From the NCBI GenBank assembly GCA_002189035.1, contig NEEC01000016.1:1759001-1823000 (forward strand): a stretch of DNA of 64,000 bases, read 5' to 3'. The stretch comes from Utricularia gibba. Its lineage: Eukaryota > Streptophyta > Magnoliopsida > Lamiales > Lentibulariaceae. Each line of letters opens with the position of its first letter. The first letter of the stretch is position 1. Position numbers and translations under genes: made by a program. Below are positions 35,844 to 48,528 of the stretch, piece after piece. The notes under the pieces are model-generated. The model saw only the letters and a program-made list of their open reading frames with translations. It was not told where the DNA came from and ran no database searches.

Positions 35844-37250
35844 TATCTTTAAGAGAGAGAGAGCATATGAAAACTTTATACTTGAGAAAATTAGTAAAAT
35901 ATATATTTTAGAAAAAGTCATTGGTAAAATACCCTAACCTGAGAAAAGATTTGTAAAATATATATTTTGTACGATTGTGTATAAACTTGTCACCATAGTA
36001 GCAATGAAATTTTACACAACCTAAGTCAATCACATGTCTCTTATTATTTGGCCAATTCCCGATGGTTTGTCAAATGAAAATGAATAAGCCTCCGTGCTCC
36101 CTATGGTGTGTCATTATTTAGCAATCATTGGTGTCTTTTGCCAAATGCCCTATAATTTTTTTCCTTTTGTAAAAATTCATAGTCGTATATGATTGTTTGC
36201 AATATACATTTTTTTATAATTTACTTTTCATACTATCAAATAATATATGAAAAACTAATATTTTTAATATTTATTATTGTTTAAATTTTTTTTATTTACT
36301 TACTTAAAAATCTTTATGTTATCAATACTATCGAGTAATCAATATTAGATTTTTAATAATATTATATTTATAAGTTTTTCATTTTATATATCATTATTTA
36401 TTAGTTTATAAATTTTTTGGTTTTATGATTTTATGGGATGTGGTGCAACATCATTATTATGTTTTAATTACATTTGTATATTTTTTTCGTTTATATGATA
36501 TTACGAAGTGAGGTGTATCATTCATTATAGATTTTATTATGTTTGTAAATTTTCTGATTATCATGTTTTGTATATACATAAGTTGTATACATACTTATCA
36601 ACATAACCAAAATATATTTGATGAATCAGACCTATTTCATTTGTAAAAATACATATTTTGCAATTAATATTTTTCTTATCAAATATTTTTTATATTATCA
36701 AATAACATATAGAAAAATTAGCATTGTACTATATTAAAATTTAATTGTAATAATAAATTTTTAATTATTAATTGTAAACTATATTAGTAGGGTGCAACAT
36801 TTATTATCGGGTTTTAATTATTTTGGAAAACTTTTTTCTATTTTGTTATCCTACAAAGTGGAATGTAACGTTTATAACTATTGGGTTTAAATTTATTAAT
36901 TTTTTTCATTATTCGGTTTATTTATATTATATTAATAATTTTATTGTTTATAAATCTATATTCGTCAATTTATAAATCCTAATGAAGTAGTTTTATATTC
37001 AATATTAGGTTTTAATTATAGCATTTTTATAACTTTGAAATATGAAAAAACAGAAAATTTAAAAAGATTGATATTTTGCTAACAATACTTATAAAACTGG
37101 TATATTACTAACAAATTTAAACGATAACAATCCTACTTCATTTTTTTAGAGAGGAGACAACTTTATTTACCATTCCTTTTCTCCAGCTAGTAAATTTCCT
37201 CATTTGCTTACTTGATTGTGATTTGGAGCTTGATGTAAAATCAGATGAAT
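35844..37250. other. AT-rich spacer with degenerate repeats
   Basis: No gene. From about 36420 a loose unit containing GGTGCAACAT(T/C)ATTAT, GTTTTAATTA and ATTACGAAGTG/CTACAAAGTG recurs three or four times to about 36920. Confidence 0.5.
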
Positions 37251-37900
37251 GGGGGTGCAGTATTGAATTTCAAATAGGGGCATATGAAAACTGGATCGTG
37301 GCTGGTGGTTTGTCATAGGAAGAAAGCCGAAAACTAGAGAAAGATGGAGGACGTGAATCTAGAGACAATAGATTACTATCTCGTTTAGAAGGTCGCACTA
37401 AGGTGGAGTCATCCAACAAAAGTTGGGAGGCATGGGCCATTAGTTGATCGTCATAACTGAGACCTAAAAGTGGTGATGCATTCAAATCAACTGGATTGAA
37501 TGCTCTAGTCCTCGTAGGCCGATCTTTCTTTTTCTTTTATTATTGGTAATTCACAAGTCCCTTGTACCTTGTTGCTTTATCGCAACCCAATTTGATTCTC
37601 CATCTAGAGAGATCAACGAGAAGACGAAAATATGATGGTGACCAATCTCGTTCGTCTCTTATAGAATGAACTTTGCTATTGTAAATGCTCAACATTTGAT
37701 GATAGTTGATAATAATCACTAGTTTTGTTCTTGGGGTTGATCCAAAATCGATGACATGCCTGATAAAGAAAGGTTAATAGATTTGAATTGTATATTATAT
37801 TGTAGACAGAGTTTGTTCATATACCTTTTGTGTATGACTACAGGGATATCGGTCTAATTGCCACATGCCACAATCATAGTTTGACATCTATCTTGTGAGT
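37251..37900 (-). other. Unassigned coding-like stretch
   Basis: Minus-strand reading gives a 71-codon ORF (37270-37485) and, upstream in frame fragments, a basic stretch at 37560-37750. I recognise no family. It lies between the Athila gag remnant and AT-rich DNA and is most likely transposon sequence. Confidence 0.25.
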
Positions 37901-39259
37901 TCATTCGCCATGCAAGTTAGTTAAGGTACTAGTCTCGAATGCTCAATTAACTCTTTAAGCAAGGAAAGGGCTTTGGTTGGTGACTTTTTCCTTAAAAATC
38001 ATGCCACTGATGAATCTACCATGGCTCTATTTGTGCATAAGAGTCCATCATAGAAATATTTGACCAAGACATTAGTTTAAAACCCATGGTGCGGTTAGGA
38101 ATCCAAAAGATGATTACATCTTTCCCAATATTCATGCAATGATTCGTCACTCATTTGCTCAACATCACTTATCTCTTTCATGATTCTCCCAACTTTTGAA
38201 GCTATAAAATATTTACTCAAAAACACTTTTTTCATCCCAACCCAATCAATGATGCTTCTAGACCTTAGAGAGTTAAATCACGTTTTAGCTCCTCCTTCCA
38301 AAATAAATTGGAAGACTCTCAAACAGATTGAGTCCTTAGTCATTCCAACTCTCTTAAATGATGTACACACTGCTGTCACGTTATCTAGAAATTTCTCATA
38401 GATGTCTTGAGCTTGTTTGCTCCGTCATTTGGAATCTAATGCATCGATCCTATAAGTGTGATAGTAGCATCTAATTCGCTCAAGGTCTTCTCAGGTTCAA
38501 TCACTCTAGAATCAGTGTTGGTCACAATTGGGAGCTGCCTCAACTTGCATGGTTCCCTCACTTTCTTCCTATTTTTAATGATAGCTTTCTCAATTTTTGG
38601 ATAAAAAACAAGATTACTTACACTAGAAGAACACAATTGCATCAATTAAAGCACCAAACAATTTGATAAACGGAAATTTTGGATCATTACAATGAAATAA
38701 AATTTTCATGTCAAATAAATTTGTAAGCTCTAATTCTTAAAAAATGCAAATCAAACACAAGATGTATAGTGGACTTTCGGGGTCAATCAACGAGTAAGTG
38801 GTTGTTGTGTGTTTTCTAAGATGTGGATTCGTGGAATAAATGGTACTCTTAATTCAAAGTAAGACTAACAATGGTATGCAAGTTTAGCAACTAAGATAAA
38901 ATCTAAACACAGATAATAAAAAATACAGGTTTTGTGCACAATGTAATATTATGATGGCTCAAGGCAATATAGGTGATGTAGTACTAAGGCTCCTAATTTA
39001 ATCTACAATGTTTCAATACTCACAATTCTAACAAGGTAATATACTTTTAGTCCAATTTTTCTTCTAATCCACCTACTAGACTTAATTAAACATCAGTAAC
39101 ATAAGGTGGACTAAATCAAAGGATTTAGTATACTTTCCAACATATATACAAAATTAACATAAAAAACATGTAAAATATGAAAAACCGCACAAACCTAACC
39201 TAAACCACAACAATACATTATAATTTTGTATTATAAAATATTAAGAAAATGTGTCATCA
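37900..39259 (-). mobile_element. Truncated Athila-type gypsy element (5' LTR plus gag)
   Basis: The 5' LTR 38664-39259 starts TGATAAACGG and ends GTGTCATCA on the plus strand. Just inside is a degenerate TTTGGTGC primer-binding-type sequence. The minus strand then encodes gag remnants: SKYFIASKVGRIMKEI, MSDESLHEYWERCN and a YFYDGLL motif, as in Retrotrans_gag proteins. Stops are present. Protease and pol and the 3' LTR are not found. Confidence 0.75.
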
Positions 39260-39343
39260 GAATGCATTCATTGAATCAATATAAACATCATGTTCATCCT
39301 TTTTTTGCATTAGTGAGAGAGCTCCTACATATGCCCTAGGACT

Positions 39344-39845
39344 TTAAATGTCTAGAGGCAAGTCATGTAAATCTTCAATTGCAAATTCTACAGCAGCCTC
39401 CTCAAAGTCTAGGCCAACAAGTATATCATTATCATCACATAAATTGCATGCCTCACCTACATACATGTCATCTCCAACTAGAAAGATGTAAGAGTCATCT
39501 TGGTATTCATAATCCATATCTTGGTCATAATAATCAAAGAAGGTATCATGGTTGGAATAACTAGTTACATATTGATAGTCCATACCATGATTGCTATAGT
39601 AGTTGGGATTGTTCAAAAATTGAGATTTCGAACCTAAAACCGATGAAAAATATGAAATCAATAGTAAGTATTATACTGTGATATTCTCAATCCTTATGTA
39701 TAAAATCATTTTACACCTTTAGAATGATGATAGGACTGATACAAAGTTTCAAAACAATTATAGTTGTTGAAGTTTTGTTGAAATTGTGGGTAATCATAAT
39801 GTTATGAGTATTGTGGCTATTGTGGACTAAGGGACATTGCAACTT
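39344..39845 (-). CDS. Acidic, tyrosine/asparagine-rich ORF of unknown function
   Basis: A 105-codon ORF (39661-39344) rich in D, E, Y and N, ending DLHDLPLDI. Its N-terminus follows a possible splice acceptor (CGGTTTTAG near 39635). A preceding exon-like stretch (about 39845-39715) reads HYDYPQFQQNFNNYNCFE before a GTGTAAAA donor-like site, but contains stops further upstream. I recognise no family. It could be an accessory ORF of a transposon. Confidence 0.3.
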
Positions 39846-39859
39846 TCTCTTAAAGAATA

Positions 39860-41059
39860 AACATTAAAAATAAAAAATGAAGACCTATAAAGTGATTTTT
39901 AAATCATAAAAATTAGTCATTACCAATAAATTTATAATTAATTTTTTATTATAACATGGAATACGTTAGTTTTCGATCATAGAAAAATCACAATAATCAA
40001 ATTTTTAATTTTATAACAAGAATAATGCGTTCAAAGTAATTCTACTTGTTTACAATTTTTAAAAAATATCATTGTGATTAACAACCAATCAAATCAATCA
40101 AGATATTCTTTACTAAGTATGAATTAAAGTAATAACGATATTTTTGTCTAACAACTAAAAAAAATAAAAAAGAAAGATATGTGAAATAGTCATTATTTAA
40201 AAACTTAAATACTTCAAAGAAAAGAAAAATATTGTAATTACGAATTAGTAATTTTTTTCGAATTCACAAAAAATTATATATAATTTTTTCTAAGATGATG
40301 ATGAACAAACTATTAAGTTATATTGTAAGATTAAAATTTCAATATCAAAATCAGATCTATTCGGGTCCAAAATAAAGGAGAGATCTATTGAATCATTAAC
40401 ATTGATATAACTTGCAGTGTAGGAATAAATGTTGTAGAACTTGACATATAATCAAACATTATCACAATCCACTATGATTCCTAGCTCATTTTCAATAGTT
40501 CAATAGCTTTCTCCAGGAAAATTTCATTTCACCAATAAAATTTTCACTACTTCTGAATCATACGCATGGTGGATTGATGAACCACTTTATATCGACCCTC
40601 CAACATAGAATTTCATAGTAAATTTGGCCATTGGCTCGAGAATTGAGTAATTGAATGTGAAGTTTGGATTGGAGGTCGAGAAAACAAGAAAAACAAAAGA
40701 GAAGGAATCACAGGAGCATTCTTGAGGTGAAATCCGAATACTACAAAACGAAGAGGAACGAGGAAATGAGGGATACCAAGGGGGGAATACAATTCCATTC
40801 ATCTTAATGAATTGATTTTACAACTCATTCAATGGAGTAATATTAGAGACATGTGATTGTCTTGAGATGTGTAATATTCCACTACTACTTTACCGAATGT
40901 CATTGTACAAAACACAACACATCTATAGAAAACATGCATATTTCTAACACTTTTTTTACTTGAGACATTTTTCCAACTCATATTTTTTAAATATGTATTT
41001 TACTAGCCTAGCTCTCTATACTCACCATCAAAGCCTTAAGTACATGTTTACATAATAGG
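39860..41059. other. AT-rich spacer
   Basis: No supported gene or clear repeat. Confidence 0.5.
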
Positions 41060-41230
41060 AGCTGAGCTTGTGCCAACTAAGATGGATGTAGCTTGTCAAG
41101 GAGAATGAAAATGGAGATAAACACCATCCCACAATCGCAAATATAGTTGCAGATGGTCTAAGCAAAGGACCCATGGCCATGCAAAAAGAAGCACTAGAAG
41201 AAGGGGTAGACCTCCTATGAAGGTTAGAAT
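41060..41230 (+). pseudogene. Possible RNase H-end retroelement remnant
   Basis: The plus strand reads IANIVADGLSKGPMAMQKEA, resembling the ADxLSKG/ADxLTK end of retroelement RNase H. Short, isolated and in the opposite orientation to the Athila element next to it. Confidence 0.3.
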
Positions 41231-41489
41231 AATTAATAGTGACCTTTAAGTCGAGCCCACCATCATCGCAAGACTATGAGGAGTTAGCAATGAGAATACT
41301 TGCGATTGGAATGACATTTACTGGAGCATATAGAGAAAGGACCCTTCCAAATGCGTGATGATGGCACTATCGTTAGGAAGAGTCAGATTTGGGTAATGAT
41401 GCATTACAAACTCATGACATACTTTCTTCTCGAAACACACATATCTTGTCTAACCACCCATTTTGGAAGTATCAAGATGTATACTTTTG

Positions 41490-44400
41490 ACAAAATTAAT
41501 GATTGGAGTGAATGAAATGAGAGGTATTAAGAGGAAAAATAATTTTAGAAAAATTTTGAATAAATATTCTATAGAAGTCATGTTCCAAAAATGATCTAAC
41601 ACCCTTCACACCAATCGAATATGACAATCTAGTCATAATCTCATTTTTTACTTTATCTACTTCAATATCTTTCCCAGAAATAACATGATTGAGAACAATT
41701 CCATAATCAACCATAAAGTGACATTTTCTAAAATTAAGAATAAGATTTTTTTCATCACATTTTTGCAATACTTGATCCAAATGATCTAAATATGCCTCAT
41801 AATTTTCTCCATATACCATAAATTATCCATAAAAAATTCAATAAAATCCTCATCAAAATAAGAGAAAATACTCATCATACATTTTGAAAGGTAGGAAAGA
41901 CATTGCACAACTCAAAGAGCATACTTCTCAAGGTATAGGTTCCAAATGGACAAGCAAAAGTGGAATTGTCTTGGTCTGTATCGAAAATTGTTTGGTCTCT
42001 AGGTTCCAAACAAAAATATCGTCTTCCTATTCTTTTAGCATTTGATTAATGAAATATAAAGCGTAAGAGTCTTTTATAGTCACTTCATTCAACTTCCTAT
42101 AGTCTATGCAATCATGTCACTCATTTTGAACTCTTTGTGGCATCAGCTCTCCCTTCTCATTTTCCACTGCCATCATGCCCGTTTCTTGGGTACCACAAGG
42201 ATTTGATTCATGCATTCGCTGTTTGCGATGGAGTAGATGATACATGCATCATGAAGTTTAACAATTTCTTTTTTTATCACTTCCATCATGTTTGGGTTGT
42301 GGCGTCTTTGTGGCTGCCGAACAAGTTTGACTCCATCTTTTAAAAGAATCTTGTGCATACATATAAAAGGAGAGATTCCTTCAATATTTTCAAGGGTCCA
42401 ACCAATCGTCTTCTTGTTTTTTATTAGCATCTCAGAGCAGCAGTGATTCTTGATTTAAATTGAGACTATTATAGATGATAACAGGGTTATTCATTTCTGC
42501 ATCAAAAAATGTGTACTTCAGATGCATTCGCAATGGCTTCAACTCAACTGCTGTCACCAACTAAGTTGCTTGAATTTTCAAGTTTTTGATTGCTTGTTGG
42601 TTCTCAACCTAATTCTTGAGGGATTAGATCATAAAAGTCTTCAAAATTTCCTCCAAAGAATTTCCAGAATTTCCTCCAAGGCTGTTGTGATTTGGAGACT
42701 AGAATTGTTGTTGAATCTATTGGTTTTGCTCTGAAATGATGTAGCCTAATATGAATGTTGCTACTGCTTTTAAAAATTCTGCTAGAACCCCTACTAACCT
42801 GAACTTGAGCTCTCACCTTTATTAAAATGGACATTGTTGTTCCATCTAAAATTAGGATGATGCTTCTACCTGGGATTATAGATGTCTGAGTAGGGGTCAT
42901 ACTTCTAACTTGGTCGAGGCTCCATATATCCCATTATCTTCACATGTTCTTCCTCTAGCAAGTCAGGACATTTATCAGCAATGTGTCATATTCTATGATA
43001 ATTTCTGTAATTCATATTCTTAGTTTGGAATAAAAATAAATTCTTCATCATCTTAGACATTGCACCAACATTTTTCGTCTGCTCACTTGCTGATATCTTT
43101 TGCTTGCATTCCATCTCATAAACCCTCCTATTTGAAGCTTGTTTCCTAATGATATGTCTGGAATGTTCAACCAACTCCTCAAGTTACATAAGAACTTCGA
43201 TAGACATTTTTTTCCTCAAAAATCCTCCAACTACTGAATGCGCCATTGCTCCATCAGTACATAGCAGTCTAGCATAAAAATATTTGATCAAAGCATTGGT
43301 CTGAAATCCATGGTGTGGACAGGATCCTAGTTGTAAATTGAAATGCTCTTAAACAAATAACATCCTCAATCATTTCAACATTTTTGAAGACCATGTAGAC
43401 CACTGTGATATTGTCCAATTGTTCGTGTAGATTCTCTTCAATTTTTCCATAATATTTTTTTGGAAGTTGATGATCTCTAGTTTCAATTCATCGTCTGTTT
43501 AATCAGAAAATCTGATGCACAGCCCTCTGTACGTATGTTCCACTGCATCCACCTCATTTGGCATTTTCTCTTGTTCTTACATGATCAAATTAATTTAGTT
43601 ATCTGCTTCCTTAACACTCTTGCGTTTCTTTCTAGCAGCCCTCTCAAATTAAGTATTGAAATACATCAATTAAAACATACAACAATTAAACACCCCTACC
43701 CCACAATGGTACCAATTTGATAAACGGAAAATTTGTACATGTCATAGATATGCAAATTCATTTATCAAATAAAATTATAAGCCTAATTCATAGCTAATCA
43801 TACAAAAAATATGAGTATAGTGGATTAGGGTCGAAAATGAGGAGTTTTGTGCTTGTCATGTGAAATCTAATGCATTTTGTTTTTATCATAATTGTAGATT
43901 TAGTCTAAACTAAGATTAATTCAGTTCTTCGATAAAATACATTAAAGAAAAACAATAAACTAATAAAATCGGTTGATGTTTAGAAAGAAATGAGATGATA
44001 CCTTGTGACTCCTAGGAGTAGCATGATCATCATTTCATTAACTCACCCAACCAAAAAAATCATTCATGAAACTTAACAAAAATTCAAGTCTACCTAAACA
44101 TATGTTTTCTTTTAACCTTTGGTCTACCTCTAATTAGAATTTTCTACTGATGAACATTCCACTGCTTCAATCTCCTGGATCTCTCTTGGTTTGATAAGGA
44201 ACTAATGTGATTTTTTTGCTAATGTGGTCCAATAATCAACAATCATGTTCACTCCTTTTGTTCCAAGGCATCACATGGTGCTTAACTACTAATGTGGAAA
44301 GAAAATAAAACATGTTCATAAAATATCATCCACAACATATTCAAGTTGCAATAGGATAAAAGAAAGAACATAAATAATAATTAAAAATATAAATAATTTC

Positions 44401-44624
44401 GTACAAAATGTTAAAATGTTTACATTGTACTCCCAAGTGGAAGTAGTGTTCTTAAATAAAAGTGCACTACTACGGTACTTTTGTGCTTAGTCCCAACTAA
44501 GACTAAAAGTGCACTCCTACGGAACTTATGTGCAAAAATATAGAAACAGACAATTAAGCTTAATTTTTGTAGCACAAAATGAGTAAATTACATGCATTGA
44601 GCCACTCAAAAATATGTGTTATCA
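41490..44624 (-). mobile_element. Truncated Athila-type gypsy element (5' LTR, gag, RT)
   Basis: The 5' LTR 43718-44624 (907 bases) reads TGATAAACGG...GTTATCA on the plus strand. Inside it, minus-strand TTGGTACCATTGTGGGG is a degenerate Athila primer binding site. Decayed gag follows (about 43690-42980). The pol part has the RT N-terminal region (42430-42173, KKEIVKLHDACIIY and QILVVPKK) and the RT palm/thumb (41819-41496, NYEAYLDHLDQVLQKC, NLILNFRKCHFMV). Many stops; no integrase or 3' LTR. Confidence 0.8.
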
Positions 44625-45941
44625 ACATAACACAATCTAACCTTGTATTAGTGAAACCAAGTCTCAAGTCTCCATATGATTATTAATAACCGTCCAGTCC
44701 TTTTAATTTTGTTGCTTTTTTGAGTATGGGTTTTAAAGTATTTTACTTTTTTTATTGTTATAAAAATATAAAATAATCAATTTATTGTAGAAACAATCTT
44801 ATTTTATTACATCCATTGAGTTAAGTTTTGTTTAATATGTATGTTGTATTCAAATAATTTTTGTCCCATGAATTGAATAAACATATGGGTAAATATAAAT
44901 GGAAATAAAAATGTTGATTTATTTGAACCTAACAAATCATTTTCATTTTTAAATTAATATATTCCAAAGAACTTTTTGCTTCATTTATATAAAAAAAAAT
45001 AACAAGCAATTCCAAGGACCCATCCAGACGTGATAAGATGTTGACACGGTATTTTTTTTAATTAAATAAATAATTTAATAATAAATTTTAAAAAATTGAT
45101 CATGAAATTTGAATTAAAAAATACAAATAGTATTTTTCTTTAAAAAACAATCCCACGCTAATACCTCCATAATAATAATGGAGGTAATTTAATAGTAAAT
45201 GAATTAAACAATACTTATAGTTATTTTCTTTAAATTAAAAAATAATGCCAGTCAATACCTCAATAAACTATGTTGTTAGTGGTATTCTTTAATTAAAATA
45301 GTAAATTTAATAAGAAAATTCGTGTGGCTGATATAGAATTTCTTAATTAAAATATTTATTTTAAATGGATAGAACAAAACCACGTTCAATTCCTTCTTTA
45401 AAAAAAAACAAGTCCACATTAGTACCGCAATCAGGATTAATGTATTGATATGATAATTTTCAATTTAATAGTAAATTATAAATAATTGATTTTTTTTAAA
45501 GAAATAATTGATCCGCTTGATTTAGTTGCTTCTTTTTTAAAAAAAAAATAAGTCCACGTCAGTATTAATGTATTGACGTTATATTTCTTATTTAAAAAAT
45601 TTAATTTGAAACTAAATTTTACGATTAATTTCTTTCCTTTTAAAACATTATGAGGAAATCCAGGATTGCAATGCTTTTTTCATTTAAATGTTTTTAAAAT
45701 AATTATATTTCTGTATTTTCGGATGATGAAATTATTTTTTTATTTTTAAAATTTATTGTCAAACTGCTTGAGGGATATCTTTGTCTCTTGTTACCCGAGT
45801 CCAATTTTGTAGTAACTTTGGGCCAACATATTTCAACCTGCTGGCATTGGTGGGCCCCTTCCATATCCCTTTTGTTTGGAATTTTTATGAAAATAAAAAA
45901 AGAAAATAGTTGGATGTGTTGTGCTTTAAAATGGGCACCAG
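44625..45941. repeat. AT-rich upstream region with degenerate tandem repeats
   Basis: Between about 45000 and 45630 a loose unit of roughly 90-150 bases recurs about five times: a TCCA(C/G)(G/A)T(C/T)AGTA-like head, TTGA(C/T)(A/G)-TATTTT and then TTAATTAAA...TTTAATA-TAAATTT. The last ~150 bases should hold the GDSL gene promoter. Confidence 0.55.
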
Positions 45942-47111
45942 ATGGCAGATAGTAAGGCGAAAGGTGATTGGAGAATAGAACTCCCCAAAATGGCTCCGAT
46001 CGTCATGATGCTTCTTTCCATGTTCTTCCTCGGGGTGGCTCCGGCGGCGGCCTACGCGGCGCCGCCTTTCAAGAGAATTTACGCCTTCGGGGACTCCTAT
46101 ACCGACACCGGAAACACGAGAACTTCCACCGGTCCTACCGCATTCAACTACGTCTCCAACCCACCTTACGGCCTCACGTACTTCCATCATCCAACCAACC
46201 GGTACTCCGATGGCCGCATCGTCATCGACTTCGTTGCAGAGTCCCTCTCCTTGCCCTTTCTGCCGCCGTACCGGGACGCCCAAGCTGATAGATCGCACGG
46301 CGTCTGTTTCGCCGTCGCGGGAGCTACTGCGATCAGACACGGGTTTTTTCAGGAGAACAACATCACGTTCAATCTTGTTCCTCAGTCACTGCAAACGCAG
46401 CTTCTCTGGTTCAATAGGACCATGAAAGCCGTCGGCTGTGACGACTCGTTTACTACTCCCCATGCATGTAAAGATTCTTTGGGCGATGCTTTGATCTGGA
46501 TCGGAGAAATAGGAGCCAACGACTACACCTCCGCTATTGGATCCTCTGTTTCTGATCAGACTCTAAGAGCCTTGGCGGTGAACAGCGTCGCCAGGTTCAT
46601 ACAGGTGCTGATCAACAAGGGAGTCAGGTACGTGGCAGTTCAGGGTCTGCCGGCGGTGGGCTGCGAGACCTACTCCTTCACCCTGGCCGCGCCGGAGGAC
46701 AGAGACGAGATGGGATGCGTGGCGTCGGTGAACCAAAGGAGCGTCGCCCACAACGCCGCCACGCAGGCGTCGATCGTGGAGCTCCGGAAGCGGAATCCGG
46801 GAACCATGATCGTGTACGTGGACTACTACAATGCGCATCTCGCGGTACTGAAGAACACCAGGCGTCTCGGGTTCAAAGAGATATACAGAGCTTGCTGTGG
46901 GTACGGCGGCGGAGAGTACAACTTCGACGTCCTTAATGTTTGCGGGACGCCGGCCTCCACACCCTGCTCCGCCCCCTCGGAATATATCAACTGGGACGGG
47001 GCTCATTTCACGGAAGCAATGAACAAGGTACTAACGGACTCGTTTCTTAACGGTTCCTTCTCAAGCCCGCGCTTCGAGCTTCTGGTGGCGAAGAAACTCC
47101 GATCCGGCTGA
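45942..47111 (+). CDS. GDSL esterase/lipase (SGNH hydrolase), single exon
   Basis: Secreted SGNH-fold ester hydrolase; substrate unknown. 389 residues from the first ATG. A second ATG at 45990 starts directly before a good signal peptide (MAPIVMMLLSMFFLGVAPAA) and may be the real start, giving 373 residues. Catalytic serine is in FGDSYTDTGN (Ser52 in the long form), the block III motif is IGEIGANDYT, and the catalytic Asp/His pair is in WDGAHF (Asp352, His355). The absence of introns and the FAVAGATA block resemble the Arabidopsis At3g48460-type clade, unlike most five-exon GDSL genes. An AATAAA is at 47198-47203. GC content is well above the neighbouring DNA. It converges with eS10. Confidence 0.93.
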   Translation: MADSKAKGDWRIELPKMAPIVMMLLSMFFLGVAPAAAYAAPPFKRIYAFGDSYTDTGNTRTSTGPTAFNYVSNPPYGLTYFHHPTNRYSDGRIVIDFVAESLSLPFLPPYRDAQADRSHGVCFAVAGATAIRHGFFQENNITFNLVPQSLQTQLLWFNRTMKAVGCDDSFTTPHACKDSLGDALIWIGEIGANDYTSAIGSSVSDQTLRALAVNSVARFIQVLINKGVRYVAVQGLPAVGCETYSFTLAAPEDRDEMGCVASVNQRSVAHNAATQASIVELRKRNPGTMIVYVDYYNAHLAVLKNTRRLGFKEIYRACCGYGGGEYNFDVLNVCGTPASTPCSAPSEYINWDGAHFTEAMNKVLTDSFLNGSFSSPRFELLVAKKLRSG

Positions 47112-47459
47112 TCATATCTGAAGCAACTCCGAAATCCAAGCTTACGTTTCTGTGCGTCTGTCTGTTTGTGCTGGCGTTGATGGACTCGCTTCTGTCAAAT
47201 AAAAACAGGTGTTCTTGTTGCCGGTTACCATCATTTGTCTCATCATTCCCAATTGGCCTGAAGTGTCAAGTGTTGTATTATTATGATAACCACCCTTTTC
47301 CTTATCTGGAGCAGGGTGTAATGATACTGTTGGTTGAATTGTCCAAGTAAAGTATGACAAACGGGAACTGTCCAAGTTGAAAACCATTCAAATGGAAAAG
47401 CTCATCAAAATCAAGCACAGCACCTGAGAACATAAGGCATACCAAAATTTTTATGGATT

Positions 47460-48470
47460 TTAACTTGGGGGTGCACCACCACCACCCAAGGCACCCCCGG
47501 ATCCTCGTCCAAATCCAGGGCGCCCACCAGCACCCTGCATATGTTGATACAAACTGGTCACGAAATGAGGCAAATATTGAACAAGCATACGTTTTGCTTA
47601 GATCAGTACTACTCATGCAAGTTCAGGGAGGGCAATGCAGAATGCAGTTTCATACGGTAACTTACCCTGAATGCAGGTTGGTAATCAGCAGGTGCTCCAC
47701 CTTTATCACCACCAAATTCACCTGGTGGCCCTCTTGGACCAGCGCGGTATCCATCCCGATCGCCAAAACGAGGCCTGTCGCCCTCGAATCTTGGAGGTCC
47801 ACTGTGGAACAGATAAACACAGTATTACCCGAGTCACACGTCACATACGAAATACATTAAAGTTGGGAATCGCCAACACCGAACTACTTTGTGCGGCATC
47901 ACATTTAATGTTCAAAACTACTATATACCAAGAACGAACTATTACCGTGGGCGATCGCCAGGGGGTCCGCCTGTTGGTCGCCCAACAGGCCTAGCAGACT
48001 TCTTGAGAGTAGCGGGAACAATCTCTGAAGGAAGATTAAGGTATGTGCGCAGAAACTCGATGCCATCATTGGTTAGATACCAATAGTAATGCATCCAAGC
48101 AAACGTCTCCCGCACATACTCCTTAGACTTGAAGCTCTGCATGAGCTTAATTACCTGCAGATTTGGGACATCGATTTCTGGGTGCTTCGCCAGGTTGAAG
48201 TCCTTCTTGGCATAGCAAACACCCTCTGAAAATTACAGAAAAGGCATTACAAATCAACATCTCACGAACCGAAAGCATACTCACTACCTTACGGACACAT
48301 TAATTACAACACGTGGTAGTCCATAAAATTCTAACCCTGGAAGAGATACTTCGAGATCTCTCGCCTGTTCTTCTCAGGAATGATCTGAAACAATCAACTC
48401 CAAAATGAAATCATTTCCTGCAAACGCAGAGCAATAACCGGAAGTAAACGTTTAACGAAGATTTCACCAT
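47460..48470 (-). CDS. RPS10: 40S ribosomal protein eS10
   Basis: Component of the small ribosomal subunit head, near the mRNA entry side. Five coding exons: 48470-48468 (ATG only), 48384-48336, 48225-47946, 47801-47666 and 47534-47460. All borders are GT/AG and phases fit, giving 180 residues, typical for plant eS10. The N-terminal S10/plectin winged-helix domain runs from [18 protein letters not shown] through [19 protein letters not shown]. The C-terminal tail is Gly/Arg/Pro-rich ([20 protein letters not shown], ending GGGGAPPS). The initiator codon sits alone in its exon. Confidence 0.95.
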
Positions 48471-48528
48471 GGTGAGCGTTGCAAACGGAGAATTGCCGGA
48501 GAAGGACGCCTCCTACGACGCTTAACAA

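Noticed and set aside
41496-42430. Integrated pararetrovirus (caulimovirus-like) RT
   Set aside because: LTR, primer binding site and gag type fit an Athila-like gypsy element; no movement protein is seen.
45885-46340. 151-codon ORF antisense to the GDSL gene
   Set aside because: Shadow of a GC-rich coding region.
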